A stretch of DNA of 57,096 bases. Source: Bacteroidales bacterium (lineage in GTDB: Bacteria; Bacteroidota; Bacteroidia; Bacteroidales; UBA3663). The notes under the pieces were generated by a model, which did no database searches, was not told the DNA's origin, and saw nothing but the letters and a program-made list of their open reading frames with translations. The DNA is taken from assembly GCA_017449065.1 (NCBI GenBank), contig JAFSKF010000043.1:1-57096 (forward strand), in the 5' to 3' direction. Every line of letters begins with the position of its first letter. Position 1 is the stretch's first letter. Both the position numbers and the translations under genes were made by a program. Shown one piece after another: positions 29,946-38,815 of this stretch.

Positions 29946-31388
29946 TTATTGGCAGTTATTGAGAATAAAGGCTTCCGCCTCGGGCAGGAAGAGATCGTGT
30001 CCGCGATAATTGAGGTGAGCACCGTCGGTGGGCGCCTGGAAGTACTTCTTGCGGAACTCGTCATCTTCGGCTTTAATGCAGCTCTTCGAAGCGTCGAACA
30101 CCGGAATACCGTGTTTCTTGCAAAGTTTCTGGGTCGATTTGATGACCCGCTGGAAATCTTTGGTCTTCTCCGGCTTGGCGGCACCCCAGCAAGTGAACCA
30201 TAGGATCTTGGTGCTCGGGAACCTTTGCTGCAAGCCGTCCAACAGTTCGTTCAGACGTTTTTCGTATTCCTTGATGCCTCCGATCTCCTTCAGGGCGGAG
30301 GCATCGTTGTGTCCGGCAATGACCACCACATAGTCGAGCGAATCGTTCATGTCGGTGGCGTAGCGCTTATAGAGGGCGTTGCCGAAGCGAGGATCGTCGG
30401 CGCTGACCTTCGAACCATTGCGTCCGTAGTTATGATACTCCATGTTGTATTTGTCTGCCAGCTTATAGTGCCAGGCTTCCGTGAAGGGACGGCGATGGTT
30501 GCGCACATAGCTGTCGCCTAAGAACCCGATGCGCTTGCCATAGAGCGGACAAGTCTGCTTGCCGAAAACATCGAGCAGATACTGCGTTACGATATCGGTG
30601 GCATGAGATACATTCGGACCGAAACCATGATCGTAGCCCTCCAGCAGGACATACCGGCTGCGGCTCCACAGTTTATGGAAGCGTTCACCGTAGGTATAGG
30701 GCACTATGCGGTCGGCATTGCCGTGAATGATCAGCGCCTCGCCCTGATAGCCGGCAGCCGTCTCATAGATGGGGAGTGAAAACGCAGTGCGGATATAGTC
30801 GCGACCCAGTTTGGTGCCGGGTGCGATCTCGACCGATTCCGGCGGACTGAGCGGATTGTACATCTTGCCGAAAGTGTTGCCGCGTATGGCATCTTCGCGC
30901 AAGACGGCAGCCGGAGCCATCAGCACTACGGTACGGAACGCATCGGTGCCCAGTTCGCCGGCCAGCATCGAAGACACCACGCCGCCCTGGGAGTGTCCGA
31001 CGATAGCCACCTCGTTCACATAATCCAATGCGCGTACATAATTATATATATATTTGGCATCGATGATTTCGTTCGGAACCGTCATCTGCTCGAAAGCGCC
31101 CTCACTCTCCCCGTGACCGTTGAAGTCGAAGCGGATAGACGCAATGCCGTGAGCCTGCAAGGAATCGGTGATCTGTTCGAAGAGCGGGCCTTCCTTCCGG
31201 CCGTTGAAGCCGTGACAGAACATTACCATCGGACATTTCTCGCCTTCTTGCAAGGCCGGTTTCTGAATCACTGCTGCCAATTTCCCATGGTCGCCCTGAA
31301 TCTGCACCTTTTCGGAAACAGCGGCTGTCTGAGCCATTGCATAGGCACAGCCAACAGCCAAAATCAAAGTAAAAACAAATTGTTTCAT
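29946..31388 (-). CDS. Secreted two-domain esterase: alpha/beta hydrolase fused to SGNH hydrolase
   Basis: The 480-aa protein has a signal peptide (about residues 1-19). Residues 30-275 form an alpha/beta hydrolase with the nucleophile Ser133 in GHSQGG, Asp226 in HGNAD and His254 in GYDHGF; this resembles feruloyl or cinnamoyl esterases. Residues 285-478 form an SGNH hydrolase with Ser293 in GDSY, Asn324 in GRNG, the GHND block at 359-362 and Asp455/His458 in DGAHLN. Both catalytic sets are complete, so it could remove two kinds of ester from plant cell wall glycans, for example feruloyl and acetyl groups (inference). It faces the HTCS gene tail to tail with 28 bases between. Confidence 0.85.
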   Translation of the reverse strand: MKQFVFTLILAVGCAYAMAQTAAVSEKVQIQGDHGKLAAVIQKPALQEGEKCPMVMFCHGFNGRKEGPLFEQITDSLQAHGIASIRFDFNGHGESEGAFEQMTVPNEIIDAKYIYNYVRALDYVNEVAIVGHSQGGVVSSMLAGELGTDAFRTVVLMAPAAVLREDAIRGNTFGKMYNPLSPPESVEIAPGTKLGRDYIRTAFSLPIYETAAGYQGEALIIHGNADRIVPYTYGERFHKLWSRSRYVLLEGYDHGFGPNVSHATDIVTQYLLDVFGKQTCPLYGKRIGFLGDSYVRNHRRPFTEAWHYKLADKYNMEYHNYGRNGSKVSADDPRFGNALYKRYATDMNDSLDYVVVIAGHNDASALKEIGGIKEYEKRLNELLDGLQQRFPSTKILWFTCWGAAKPEKTKDFQRVIKSTQKLCKKHGIPVFDASKSCIKAEDDEFRKKYFQAPTDGAHLNYRGHDLFLPEAEAFILNNCQ

Positions 31389-31421
31389 ATGTATTAGTTT
31401 TCAGTTTTTCAATGTTCGCCG

Positions 31422-31453
31422 CAAAGTTAGCACAAAATCTTGAATTTTTCAAC
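31422..31453 (-). promoter_or_regulatory. Promoter of the two-domain esterase
   Basis: On the minus strand the -7 box TAACTTTG lies at 31422-31429 and GTTG at 31450-31453, 20 bases apart. The gene starts 33 bases downstream. Confidence 0.6.
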
Positions 31454-31483
31454 AATATCCGCATTTAATTCGAAAATAATCCC

Positions 31484-31491
31484 TATATTTG
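31484..31491 (+). promoter_or_regulatory. Promoter (-7 box) of the corrinoid fusion operon
   Basis: TATATTTG at 31484-31491 fits the -7 consensus and is followed by GCACCC, as in other promoters here. The -33 element is not clear. The start codon is 35 bases downstream. No cobalamin riboswitch is visible, and the 138-base gap to the esterase gene is too short for a full one. Confidence 0.55.
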
Positions 31492-31526
31492 CACCCGTGT
31501 ACGATATAACTGCTAACCTGACACTC

Positions 31527-34397
31527 ATGAACACTTGGAAAGAAAATCTGGAAGAAACCAAGCAACACTACATCGATTGGTGGAACCATAAGGGCATCGT
31601 GCTGAATATGTGGGAACATTTTCAGGTGGACGTCCGTCCGCACGGTCCCTACAGCGGTGAAGCTCCGGTGAAAGAGGCGGCTACTACCGGTTTCGGAACC
31701 GGCAGCGTGATTCCCGGCGCCCCTGTGCCAGCCAGCAATGAGCAAAAATGGTTCGATCCCGCTTGGCGTGCAGACTATCTGGATTGGTATGTGGGGCACT
31801 CGTGCCTGAAAGCCGATATGCTTCCCGTGGCCAACACGCAGTTGGGCCCGGGTTCGATGTCGGCCATCTTGGGTGCCCGGTTTGAAGCGGGAGACGACAC
31901 CATCTGGATTCATCCGGATCCGGACTATACAGACGATTTCCGGTTCGATCCGGAACATCCCAACTACCGGCTGCACAAAGACCTGCTGAGGGCCTGCAAG
32001 CAAAAAGCGCAGGGCCATTATTACGTGGGTATGCCCGACCTGATGGAAGGCATCGACGTGCTGGCGGGGATGAAGGGAACCGACAAGGTTATGATGGACA
32101 TCATGGAACAGCCGGAGGTGCTGGAGCAACAGATGCAGCGCATCAACGACGCATACTTCCAGGTGTTCGACGAACTGTATGACATTATCAAGGAGGAAAA
32201 CGGGGAAATGGCTTTCTGCTATTTCTCGTCGTGGGCACCGGGCAAGATGACCAAGCTGCAATGCGACCTTTCGACGATGTTGTCGGAATCGGATTATCGC
32301 CGTTTCGTACAGCCTTTTATCCGGCAGCAATGCGAACGTATTCCCTATACCCTCTATCATCTGGATGGCGTCGGTGCCTTGCACCACCTGCCGGCCTTGC
32401 TCGAGATTCAGGAGCTGAAAGCCATCCAGTGGACGCCGGGTGTGGGCGAACCGCAGGGAGGTTCGCCCAAGTGGTACGATCTGTATCGCAAGATTCTGGC
32501 AGGCGGCAAGAGCGTGCTGATCTCGTGGGTCTCCTTGCCGGAACTCCGGCCGCTGCTCGAAGCCATCGGCACAGAAGGCGTTCATCTGGAGATGGACTTC
32601 CACAACGAGCAGGAAGTGGAAGAGGCAGAGCGGATCATTGCCGAAGTGCGCGAAAGCCAGTTGCGCAAGCGTGGTGCGGCTTTGGCTGTGGGCACGGGTA
32701 TGCGGGGCAGAACCGCAGCGGAGTCGCAGCCGCTCTCGGTGGAGCGTCCGCCGCTGGAAGAAATCATCAAGCAGAAGATATTGATCTTCGACGGAGCGAT
32801 GGGAACCACCGTGCAAGCCTATCATCTGACCGGCACCAGTGGCAGCAACGAATTTCTGACCATCGAGCGTCCGGAGATCATCTCCGATATCTATCGGCGA
32901 TTCTTGGCAGCTGGGTCGGATATCATCACTTCCAATACCTTCAATGCGCAGCGCTGCTCGTTGCCGGCTCCTTTCAAGGATCGGGTGCGCGAAATCAATA
33001 TCGCTGCCGTCCGGATGGCCCGGCAGTTGGCAGATGCTTTCACGTTGGCCAATCCCGCTAAGCCACGCTATGTGCTGGGCGGCTGCGGACCGACGCGTGA
33101 GACACTTTCGATGGAAGGGACTAAACTGACCTTCGAGGAACTGGTGGCAATCTATCAGGAGCAGGTGGAAGCACAATTGGAAGCCGGAGTCGACGGTATC
33201 CTGAACGAGACAATCTTCGATACGGTGAACTGCGAGGCATTCCTGCATGCCGCTATGGGCGCTATGCAGAAGACCGGCATCCGGGTGCCCATCTGCCTGA
33301 GCTTCACGGTTCGCACGGCGGACGGCTACAATATGGTGGGGCAGAATGTGATCGATTTCTGTAAGCAGCTGCATCCCGACTATCAAGTGTTCTCGGTAGG
33401 CTTGAACTGCAATCCGGATATCCCGATGGTGACGGAGCTGACCCGCAGGCTGGCCCACGAAACCAACTTTTATATCTCGGTATTTCCTAATGCCGGTATT
33501 CCGGATGCGCATGGCGTGTTCCCTACACAGCCACCGTTGTTCCAACAGCAGATGTGGCCGCTGTTCGATCAGCATCTGATCAACATCGTGGGCGGATGTT
33601 GCGGCACCAACGACGGACACATGGCGGCACTGGCGGCACTGGCAGAACCGGCTCCCGGCTGTTTCCTGACGCCTCATGTGCCGGGGCAGAAGCCAGCGGC
33701 GGCTGAAGCGGCCCGGTCGGGTGTCGCCTCGGCGGCGAAGCCGTCGGACGACGAGAACTGCACGCCGCTGCAATCGGCCGTGATGCACGGAAAGACCGAT
33801 GAAGCTGCCGCGGCTGCCAAGGCATCGTTAGAGGCAGGTGCGGAAGGAGGAGCCTTGATCAACGAAATGATTGCCGTGATGGGTGTTGTCGGGCGGCGCT
33901 TCGAGCAAGGAAAAGCCTTCGTGCCCCAGCTGCTGATGGCCGGCAAAGCCATGAAGTCGGCCATGACTGTCATCAAAGAATACCAGCAGGCACACGGTGC
34001 TAACAGCAACCTGCCGGCTTTGGGCAAGGTGGTGGTAGGAACCGTGAAGGGCGATTTGCACGACATCGGCAAGAATCTGGTCATTTCGATGCTGGAAGGA
34101 TCCGGCTTCGAGGTGCTCAATCTGGGCGTGGATGTCACCAAAGAGAAGTTTGTGGAGGCATTGCAAGAGACGCATGCCGAGATTCTCTGTATGTCGGCGC
34201 TGCTGACCACCACCATGACCTACATGCCGGAGGTGATTCAGGCGCTGAAGGAGGCAGGCATACGCGATCAGGTGAAAGTTATGGTGGGCGGTGCTCCGGT
34301 GACGCAGGAGTTTTGCGACCAGATCGGTGCCGATGCCTACACCGAGAATGCCAATCAGATTGTGGAAGCCGCCAAGAGGCTGTTGGGCAAGAGTTGA
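31527..34397 (+). CDS. Corrinoid methyltransferase fusion: UroD-like + homocysteine methyltransferase + B12-binding
   Basis: From ATG 31527 the product is 956 aa. Residues 1 to about 395 are UroD-like, the fold of corrinoid methyltransferases such as MtaA/MtbA; in place of their HxC zinc motif it has His278-Leu-Asp280. Residues about 412-710 are a homocysteine S-methyltransferase domain like the MetH N-terminus, with FDGAMGTT and the zinc cysteines Cys628 (GLNC) and Cys691/Cys692 (GGCCGT). After an Ala-rich linker (about 712-750), a B12 cap and Rossmann module holds DLHDIG with His845 as lower cobalt ligand. It has no pterin-binding domain and no SAM reactivation domain, both of which MetH has. 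I infer methyl transfer from an unknown donor, through cobalamin, to homocysteine, giving methionine. A symporter gene follows in the same operon, 30 bases later. No signal peptide; cytosolic. Confidence 0.88.
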   Translation: MNTWKENLEETKQHYIDWWNHKGIVLNMWEHFQVDVRPHGPYSGEAPVKEAATTGFGTGSVIPGAPVPASNEQKWFDPAWRADYLDWYVGHSCLKADMLPVANTQLGPGSMSAILGARFEAGDDTIWIHPDPDYTDDFRFDPEHPNYRLHKDLLRACKQKAQGHYYVGMPDLMEGIDVLAGMKGTDKVMMDIMEQPEVLEQQMQRINDAYFQVFDELYDIIKEENGEMAFCYFSSWAPGKMTKLQCDLSTMLSESDYRRFVQPFIRQQCERIPYTLYHLDGVGALHHLPALLEIQELKAIQWTPGVGEPQGGSPKWYDLYRKILAGGKSVLISWVSLPELRPLLEAIGTEGVHLEMDFHNEQEVEEAERIIAEVRESQLRKRGAALAVGTGMRGRTAAESQPLSVERPPLEEIIKQKILIFDGAMGTTVQAYHLTGTSGSNEFLTIERPEIISDIYRRFLAAGSDIITSNTFNAQRCSLPAPFKDRVREINIAAVRMARQLADAFTLANPAKPRYVLGGCGPTRETLSMEGTKLTFEELVAIYQEQVEAQLEAGVDGILNETIFDTVNCEAFLHAAMGAMQKTGIRVPICLSFTVRTADGYNMVGQNVIDFCKQLHPDYQVFSVGLNCNPDIPMVTELTRRLAHETNFYISVFPNAGIPDAHGVFPTQPPLFQQQMWPLFDQHLINIVGGCCGTNDGHMAALAALAEPAPGCFLTPHVPGQKPAAAEAARSGVASAAKPSDDENCTPLQSAVMHGKTDEAAAAAKASLEAGAEGGALINEMIAVMGVVGRRFEQGKAFVPQLLMAGKAMKSAMTVIKEYQQAHGANSNLPALGKVVVGTVKGDLHDIGKNLVISMLEGSGFEVLNLGVDVTKEKFVEALQETHAEILCMSALLTTTMTYMPEVIQALKEAGIRDQVKVMVGGAPVTQEFCDQIGADAYTENANQIVEAAKRLLGKS

Positions 34398-34427
34398 TAA
34401 TCCGATGCTGAAAAGAAAGGAGAAAAG

Positions 34428-36029
34428 ATGGTCGAACTGCATATTTTAGACTGGAGTATTCTGATTGGTTATTTCGTAGTCCTGCTTCTGGTCGGACTAT
34501 GGGCCAGCAGCCGGCATCGCGGCGGGAACAAGTTCCTGGCTGAACATAGCCTAAACTGGCATCACATCGGACTGAGCATGTGGGGAACCAACGTCGGCCC
34601 TTCCATGCTGATTGCTTCGGCATCGTCGGGTTTTGCGGCCGGCGTGGTGTCGGGCAACTATGCCTGGTATGCTTTCGTGTTTATTCTACTGCTGGCCTTC
34701 GTGTTTGCCCCGAGGTATCTGGGCGAAGGTATCAATACCCTGCCTGAGTTCATGGGACTGCGTTTCGGTCAATCGACCCGCAACATCCTGGCTTGGTACA
34801 CCATCGTCACTATCGTCATTTCGTGGCTGGCGCTGACATTGTTTGCCGGAGGTATTCTGGTGCGGCAGGTCTTCGGCGTGCCTATGTGGCTGTCGGCGCT
34901 TATCCTGTTAGGCATTTCCGCCTTCTTCACCATGCTGGGCGGATTGCGGGCGGTGGCTTATACGAACGTCTATCAGATGGCCTTACTGATTGTGGTCTCG
35001 GCCGTACTGACCCTTACCGGTATCTGGAAGTTAGGCGGAACGGAAGGCTTTTGGGGTGGCATCAGCGTATTGCGCGACCCGAACGTCGTCCCCGAAAGCT
35101 ACTGGAAACTGTTTCAGCCGCTCGATGATCCGGGCTTCCCTTGGCTGCCCATTCTGTTGGGCTATCCGGTGATGGGTATTTGGTTCTGGTGCACCGACCA
35201 GAGTATGGTGCAACCGGTATTGGCGGCCCGAAGTCTGAACGAAGGCCAGAAAGGGGCCTGTTTCACCGGATGGCTCAAGATTCTGGATGTCTTCCTGTAT
35301 ATCCTGCCGGGTATTCTCTGCTTCGCGTTGTGCAAGACCGGAGTCTTTTCGTTCACCCCGAAGGCCGACGATGCCTATCTGACCATGGTGACGAATCTGT
35401 TCCCGATCGGTGTTGTCGGATTGGTATTGGCCGTGCTGACTGCCGCCCTGGTATCGACCATCGGTTCGGCGCTGAATGCCTTATCGACGGTGTTCACGAT
35501 GGATATCTATGTCAAGAACATCAATCCGAGTGCGACGCAGAAAGAGATCAGTCGCACAGGACATATTGTGACGGTCTGCGGAGCGGTGATCAGTATTGTC
35601 ATCACCATTGCCATCGATAATATCAAGGGACTGGATCTGTTCAACGTTTTCCAGTCGGTGCTGAGCTTCATTGCCCCCCCGATGGCAGCGGTGTTCGTGC
35701 TGGGTGTCTTCTGGCGCCGGTGCACGATGCTGGCTGCCAATTTGTGTCTCACCTTCGGCACTTGCGTGAGCCTGCTGATTGGCGTCCTTTATTACTGGAT
35801 CTGTCCTGACGGACTGATTCCCGACCTGCCTTGGCCGCACTTCATGATGCTTTCCTTCGATATCTTTGTCGGATTGTGCCTGCTGATTGTCGTGGTTTCC
35901 TTGTTCGATAAAACGCCGGGCAGCCATCGTCCGATGAAGGTGGTGAAGGAGCCTGTTTCGAAGAGTGTTATTGTAGGGTGGGCCTTGCTGATTGCGGTAA
36001 TGATTTATTTATATATTGCTTTTAATTGA
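34428..36029 (+). CDS. Sodium:solute symporter (SSS family)
   Basis: The 533-aa protein has about 13-14 membrane spans and the SSS family pattern: an N-terminal span followed by KFLAEHSLNWHHIGLS, a conserved GPSM region, and a central ALVSTIGSALNALSTVF segment that lines the sodium site. Close relatives carry sugars such as glucose, galactose or sialic acid, but substrate cannot be read from sequence. It follows the corrinoid fusion by 30 bases on the same strand, and its stop overlaps the next gene by one base, so it likely brings in the compound that the corrinoid enzyme or the neighbouring sugar pathway uses. Confidence 0.88.
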   Translation: MVELHILDWSILIGYFVVLLLVGLWASSRHRGGNKFLAEHSLNWHHIGLSMWGTNVGPSMLIASASSGFAAGVVSGNYAWYAFVFILLLAFVFAPRYLGEGINTLPEFMGLRFGQSTRNILAWYTIVTIVISWLALTLFAGGILVRQVFGVPMWLSALILLGISAFFTMLGGLRAVAYTNVYQMALLIVVSAVLTLTGIWKLGGTEGFWGGISVLRDPNVVPESYWKLFQPLDDPGFPWLPILLGYPVMGIWFWCTDQSMVQPVLAARSLNEGQKGACFTGWLKILDVFLYILPGILCFALCKTGVFSFTPKADDAYLTMVTNLFPIGVVGLVLAVLTAALVSTIGSALNALSTVFTMDIYVKNINPSATQKEISRTGHIVTVCGAVISIVITIAIDNIKGLDLFNVFQSVLSFIAPPMAAVFVLGVFWRRCTMLAANLCLTFGTCVSLLIGVLYYWICPDGLIPDLPWPHFMMLSFDIFVGLCLLIVVVSLFDKTPGSHRPMKVVKEPVSKSVIVGWALLIAVMIYLYIAFN

Positions 36030-37318
36030 TGATCACAGTTATACTTAAACACCACAAGGAAGAGAGCCTGAAACGTTTCCATCCTTGGGTTTTCTCGGGA
36101 GCTATCTATCGTATTGAAGACGAATTCGGCAATGAGAAACAGCCGGAAGAAGGCGATTGGGTACGGGTGGTAAGCGATTCGGGAGAGTTTCTGGCTTTTG
36201 GCCAATATCAGATCGGCTCGATTGCCGTTCGCATCTTTTCTTTTGAGGAAGACGATTTCGATGAAACCTTTTTCGTGCGCCGTTTGCAATCCGCCTACGA
36301 ATTGCGTCGCACATTGGGCCTGATCCGGAAGGATAACAATGCCTACCGGTTGGTGCACGGAGAGGGAGATGGCTTGCCGGGCCTGATTATCGATGTCTAT
36401 GACGGAACAGCGGTGATGCAGGCGCATACGGCGGGCATCCACTATATTCGGGAAGCCTTGGCCGAAGATCTGATTCAGGTGGCAGGAGCCGATATCCGTA
36501 ACGTGTATTACAAGTCGGAAACCACATTGGGCTATAAGACCGAAGCCCGGCAGGAAGCTGAGGCTGAGGGCGAATCGGTGAACGGTTATCTGATTATCGA
36601 CGGGAAGCCTGTGACATCGAGGGAAGCCGGCAAGCAGTTGGAATCGACCATCAGCGACGTAGCGTTGGAGAACGGTCTGAAGTTCCACGTCGATTGGCTG
36701 AAGGGGCAGAAGACAGGCTTCTTTGTCGATCAGCGCGAAAACCGGGCACTGGTGGAAAAATATGCTGCAGGTCGCCGGGTGCTGAATATGTTCTGCTATA
36801 CGGGCGGTTTCTCATTCTATGCGATGCGCAGCAATGCCGAAGTGGTTCATTCGGTCGATGTATCGAAACAGGCGATTTCGTTCACCAATGCCAACGTGGA
36901 GCTGAACTTCCCCGGCGATGAGCGTCATAAGGCCTTCGCGGCCGATGCCTTCGACTTTCTGGACGGCAAATGTCCGGGGTCGCTTTTCGAAGCAGGGAAA
37001 CCCGGCTACGACCTGATCATTCTCGATCCGCCGGCTTTTGCCAAACACAAGAAGGTGCTGCGGAATGCCTTGCGAGGCTATCAGCGCCTGAATGCCAAAG
37101 CCCTTGAAAAGATCCGTCCGGGCGGCATTCTGTTCACCTTCTCATGCAGTCAGGTGGTTACCAAAGACGATTTCCGTTGTGCCGTATTCTCAGCAGCTGC
37201 ACAAACAGGACGACGTGTGCGCATCTTACACCAATTGCATCAGCCGGCAGACCATCCGATCAACATCTACCATCCGGAAGGCGAATACCTGAAGGGCTTG
37301 GTGCTTTATGTGGAATAA
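36029..37318 (+). CDS. rlmI: RlmI-like 23S rRNA (cytosine-C5) methyltransferase
   Basis: This 429-aa protein has an N-terminal PUA-like domain (residues 1 to about 75, HPWVFSGAI) and a Rossmann methyltransferase domain with VLNMFCYTGGFSFYA as the SAM motif, IILDPPAFAKHK as the catalytic PP motif, and FTFSCSQVV as the cysteine strand. RlmI methylates C1962 of 23S rRNA. The start ATG overlaps the symporter stop by one base (TGATG). A TTG one codon earlier is not preferred. It is an ordinary housekeeping gene that shares the transcription unit. Confidence 0.85.
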   Translation: MITVILKHHKEESLKRFHPWVFSGAIYRIEDEFGNEKQPEEGDWVRVVSDSGEFLAFGQYQIGSIAVRIFSFEEDDFDETFFVRRLQSAYELRRTLGLIRKDNNAYRLVHGEGDGLPGLIIDVYDGTAVMQAHTAGIHYIREALAEDLIQVAGADIRNVYYKSETTLGYKTEARQEAEAEGESVNGYLIIDGKPVTSREAGKQLESTISDVALENGLKFHVDWLKGQKTGFFVDQRENRALVEKYAAGRRVLNMFCYTGGFSFYAMRSNAEVVHSVDVSKQAISFTNANVELNFPGDERHKAFAADAFDFLDGKCPGSLFEAGKPGYDLIILDPPAFAKHKKVLRNALRGYQRLNAKALEKIRPGGILFTFSCSQVVTKDDFRCAVFSAAAQTGRRVRILHQLHQPADHPINIYHPEGEYLKGLVLYVE

Positions 37319-37324
37319 CTTCCC

Positions 37325-37354
37325 TATTACTTCCCTTAATCTCCCCTTAATAAT
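37325..37354 (+). repeat. Short C-rich leader array before folA
   Basis: Degenerate units around TATTACTTCCC are followed by TTAATCTCCCC at 37336-37346 and TTAATAAT just before the ATG. The last 19 bases match the end of the array before the glycosyltransferase gene at 52724. Confidence 0.55.
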
Positions 37355-37891
37355 ATGAATATTATTGTAGCAGCCAGCGAGAATAACGCAATTGGCAATA
37401 AGGGTGCAATGCCTTGGCATCTGGGTGCCGACCTGAAGTATTTCAAGAAGACGACGATGGGACACGCCATTATCATGGGGCGCAAGACCTTCGAGTCGAT
37501 TGGACGTCCTCTGCCGGGTCGTCGGAATATTATTATTTCCCGGAATCCGGATTTCCAGGTTTCGGACGAAGTGCTCACCAAGATGGGAATGTCGAATCTG
37601 AAAGCCGTTGAAGAGGGCAAGCCTCAGGCAAGTATAGAAATCTATGCATCGTTGGAAGAGGCTTTGAAGCAGGCTCCGGAGGATGCGTTCGTGATTGGCG
37701 GCGGGCAAATCTATAATCAGGCGTGGCCTTTGGCTACACATTATTATATTACACGCGTGCACACGAGCATCGAAGCATATGATACGACGATTCCGCCTGT
37801 GCCCGAAGGATGCCGTCTGACCTACAGCGAGGAGGTGCCAGCGGATGCCAACAACGACTATCCGCTGACTTTTGAAGTGTGGGAAAAATAA
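37355..37891 (+). CDS. folA: Dihydrofolate reductase
   Basis: This 178-aa enzyme reduces dihydrofolate to tetrahydrofolate with NADPH. The N-terminus shows IVAASENNAIGNKGAMPWHL, with GRKTFESIGRPLPGR as the cofactor loop, and IGGGQIYNQAWP as the GG motif of the C-terminal half. It is 36 bases after the RlmI gene on the same strand. Confidence 0.96.
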   Translation: MNIIVAASENNAIGNKGAMPWHLGADLKYFKKTTMGHAIIMGRKTFESIGRPLPGRRNIIISRNPDFQVSDEVLTKMGMSNLKAVEEGKPQASIEIYASLEEALKQAPEDAFVIGGGQIYNQAWPLATHYYITRVHTSIEAYDTTIPPVPEGCRLTYSEEVPADANNDYPLTFEVWEK

Positions 37892-37924
37892 TACGCCGGA
37901 AGTAATCTCTCTTTACGAAACCCT

Positions 37925-38812
37925 ATGGCACAAAGCAAAACAAGCAGATTCTTCAGTAGGATAGGAGTGGCAGTGCTGAACAGCTACTCCCGGTTGCCCA
38001 TGTCTTTTCATTACTGTTTGAGCGACTGGCTGGTTTATCCGTTGGTCTATCATGTGTTGAGGTACCGCCGACAGGTGGTGCGGAAGAACCTGTTGAGATG
38101 TTTCCCCGATAAATCGGACAACGAACGTCTCGTCATCGAGCGGAACTTCTATCATTGGTTCTGCGATCTGGCAGTCGAGATTGTTAAGGTGCACAGCATT
38201 TCGGCCGATGAAATCCTGCAACGGGTGGAATACCGGAATCTGCCCGAGGTGGAGGCATCGCTGAAGGACCATGACTTCGCGTTGTGCTATTTGTCGCACT
38301 ATGGCAACTGGGAATGGATGATTGCCCTGCCTCTATTGCTGCACGGCTATGGCGAATGCCAGATTTACCACCCGATGCGCAATAAGGTTTTCGACCGTTG
38401 GTTCCTTGCCAACCGTAGCAAGTTCGGGGCTGTTAATATCAAGATGAAAGAAACATTAAGGAAGCTGGTCGCTATCCGTCAGGAAAATCATTTCGCCTTC
38501 GGCTGTATAGCAGACCAGCTTCCTAAGGAAAGAAACGTGCACCATACGGTGAACTTTATGGGCAATGAGACCAAGGTGTTTACAGGCTCCGAGCAGTTGG
38601 GACGGAAACTGAATATGTCGTTCTTCTATGCCAAAGTGACTCGTCCGCAGCGGGGAAAGTATATCGTAGAACTGCAGCGCTTGGATAATGGCGCCATCGA
38701 TCCGGATGCGTCGGAGTTCGCTTTCACCGATGAATATTTCCGCCTGTTCGAACAGGATGTCTTGGAGCATCCTGAATTATGGCTGTGGACCCACGACCGT
38801 TGGAAGCGGTAA
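37925..38812 (+). CDS. Lipid A type lysophospholipid acyltransferase (LpxL/HtrB family)
   Basis: This 295-aa protein carries the HxxxxE acyltransferase motif as His125-Tyr-Gly-Asn-Trp-Glu130, followed by the family's later blocks: HPMRNKVFDRWF and IADQLPKERNVHHTVNFMG. Such enzymes add a secondary acyl chain to lipid A from acyl-ACP at the inner membrane. It is a little shorter than E. coli LpxL, as is usual in this phylum. It ends three bases before the convergent phosphoesterase gene. Confidence 0.85.
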   Translation: MAQSKTSRFFSRIGVAVLNSYSRLPMSFHYCLSDWLVYPLVYHVLRYRRQVVRKNLLRCFPDKSDNERLVIERNFYHWFCDLAVEIVKVHSISADEILQRVEYRNLPEVEASLKDHDFALCYLSHYGNWEWMIALPLLLHGYGECQIYHPMRNKVFDRWFLANRSKFGAVNIKMKETLRKLVAIRQENHFAFGCIADQLPKERNVHHTVNFMGNETKVFTGSEQLGRKLNMSFFYAKVTRPQRGKYIVELQRLDNGAIDPDASEFAFTDEYFRLFEQDVLEHPELWLWTHDRWKR

Positions 38813-38815
38813 GTC

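Noticed and set aside
31389..31526. Cobalamin riboswitch ahead of the corrinoid gene
   Set aside because: The gap is 138 bases and holds two promoters; no B12-box or long-range stem is visible.
31449..33788. A 779-codon open frame antisense to the corrinoid fusion
   Set aside because: It is rich in His, Arg and Gln, shows no family motif, and lies opposite a gene with full catalytic motifs. It is the mirror of high-GC codon use.
36029..37891. RlmI and folA as functional parts of the methyl-transfer system
   Set aside because: Both are ordinary housekeeping genes. Shared transcription is possible, but the corrinoid fusion has no folate-binding domain, so a direct link is not supported.
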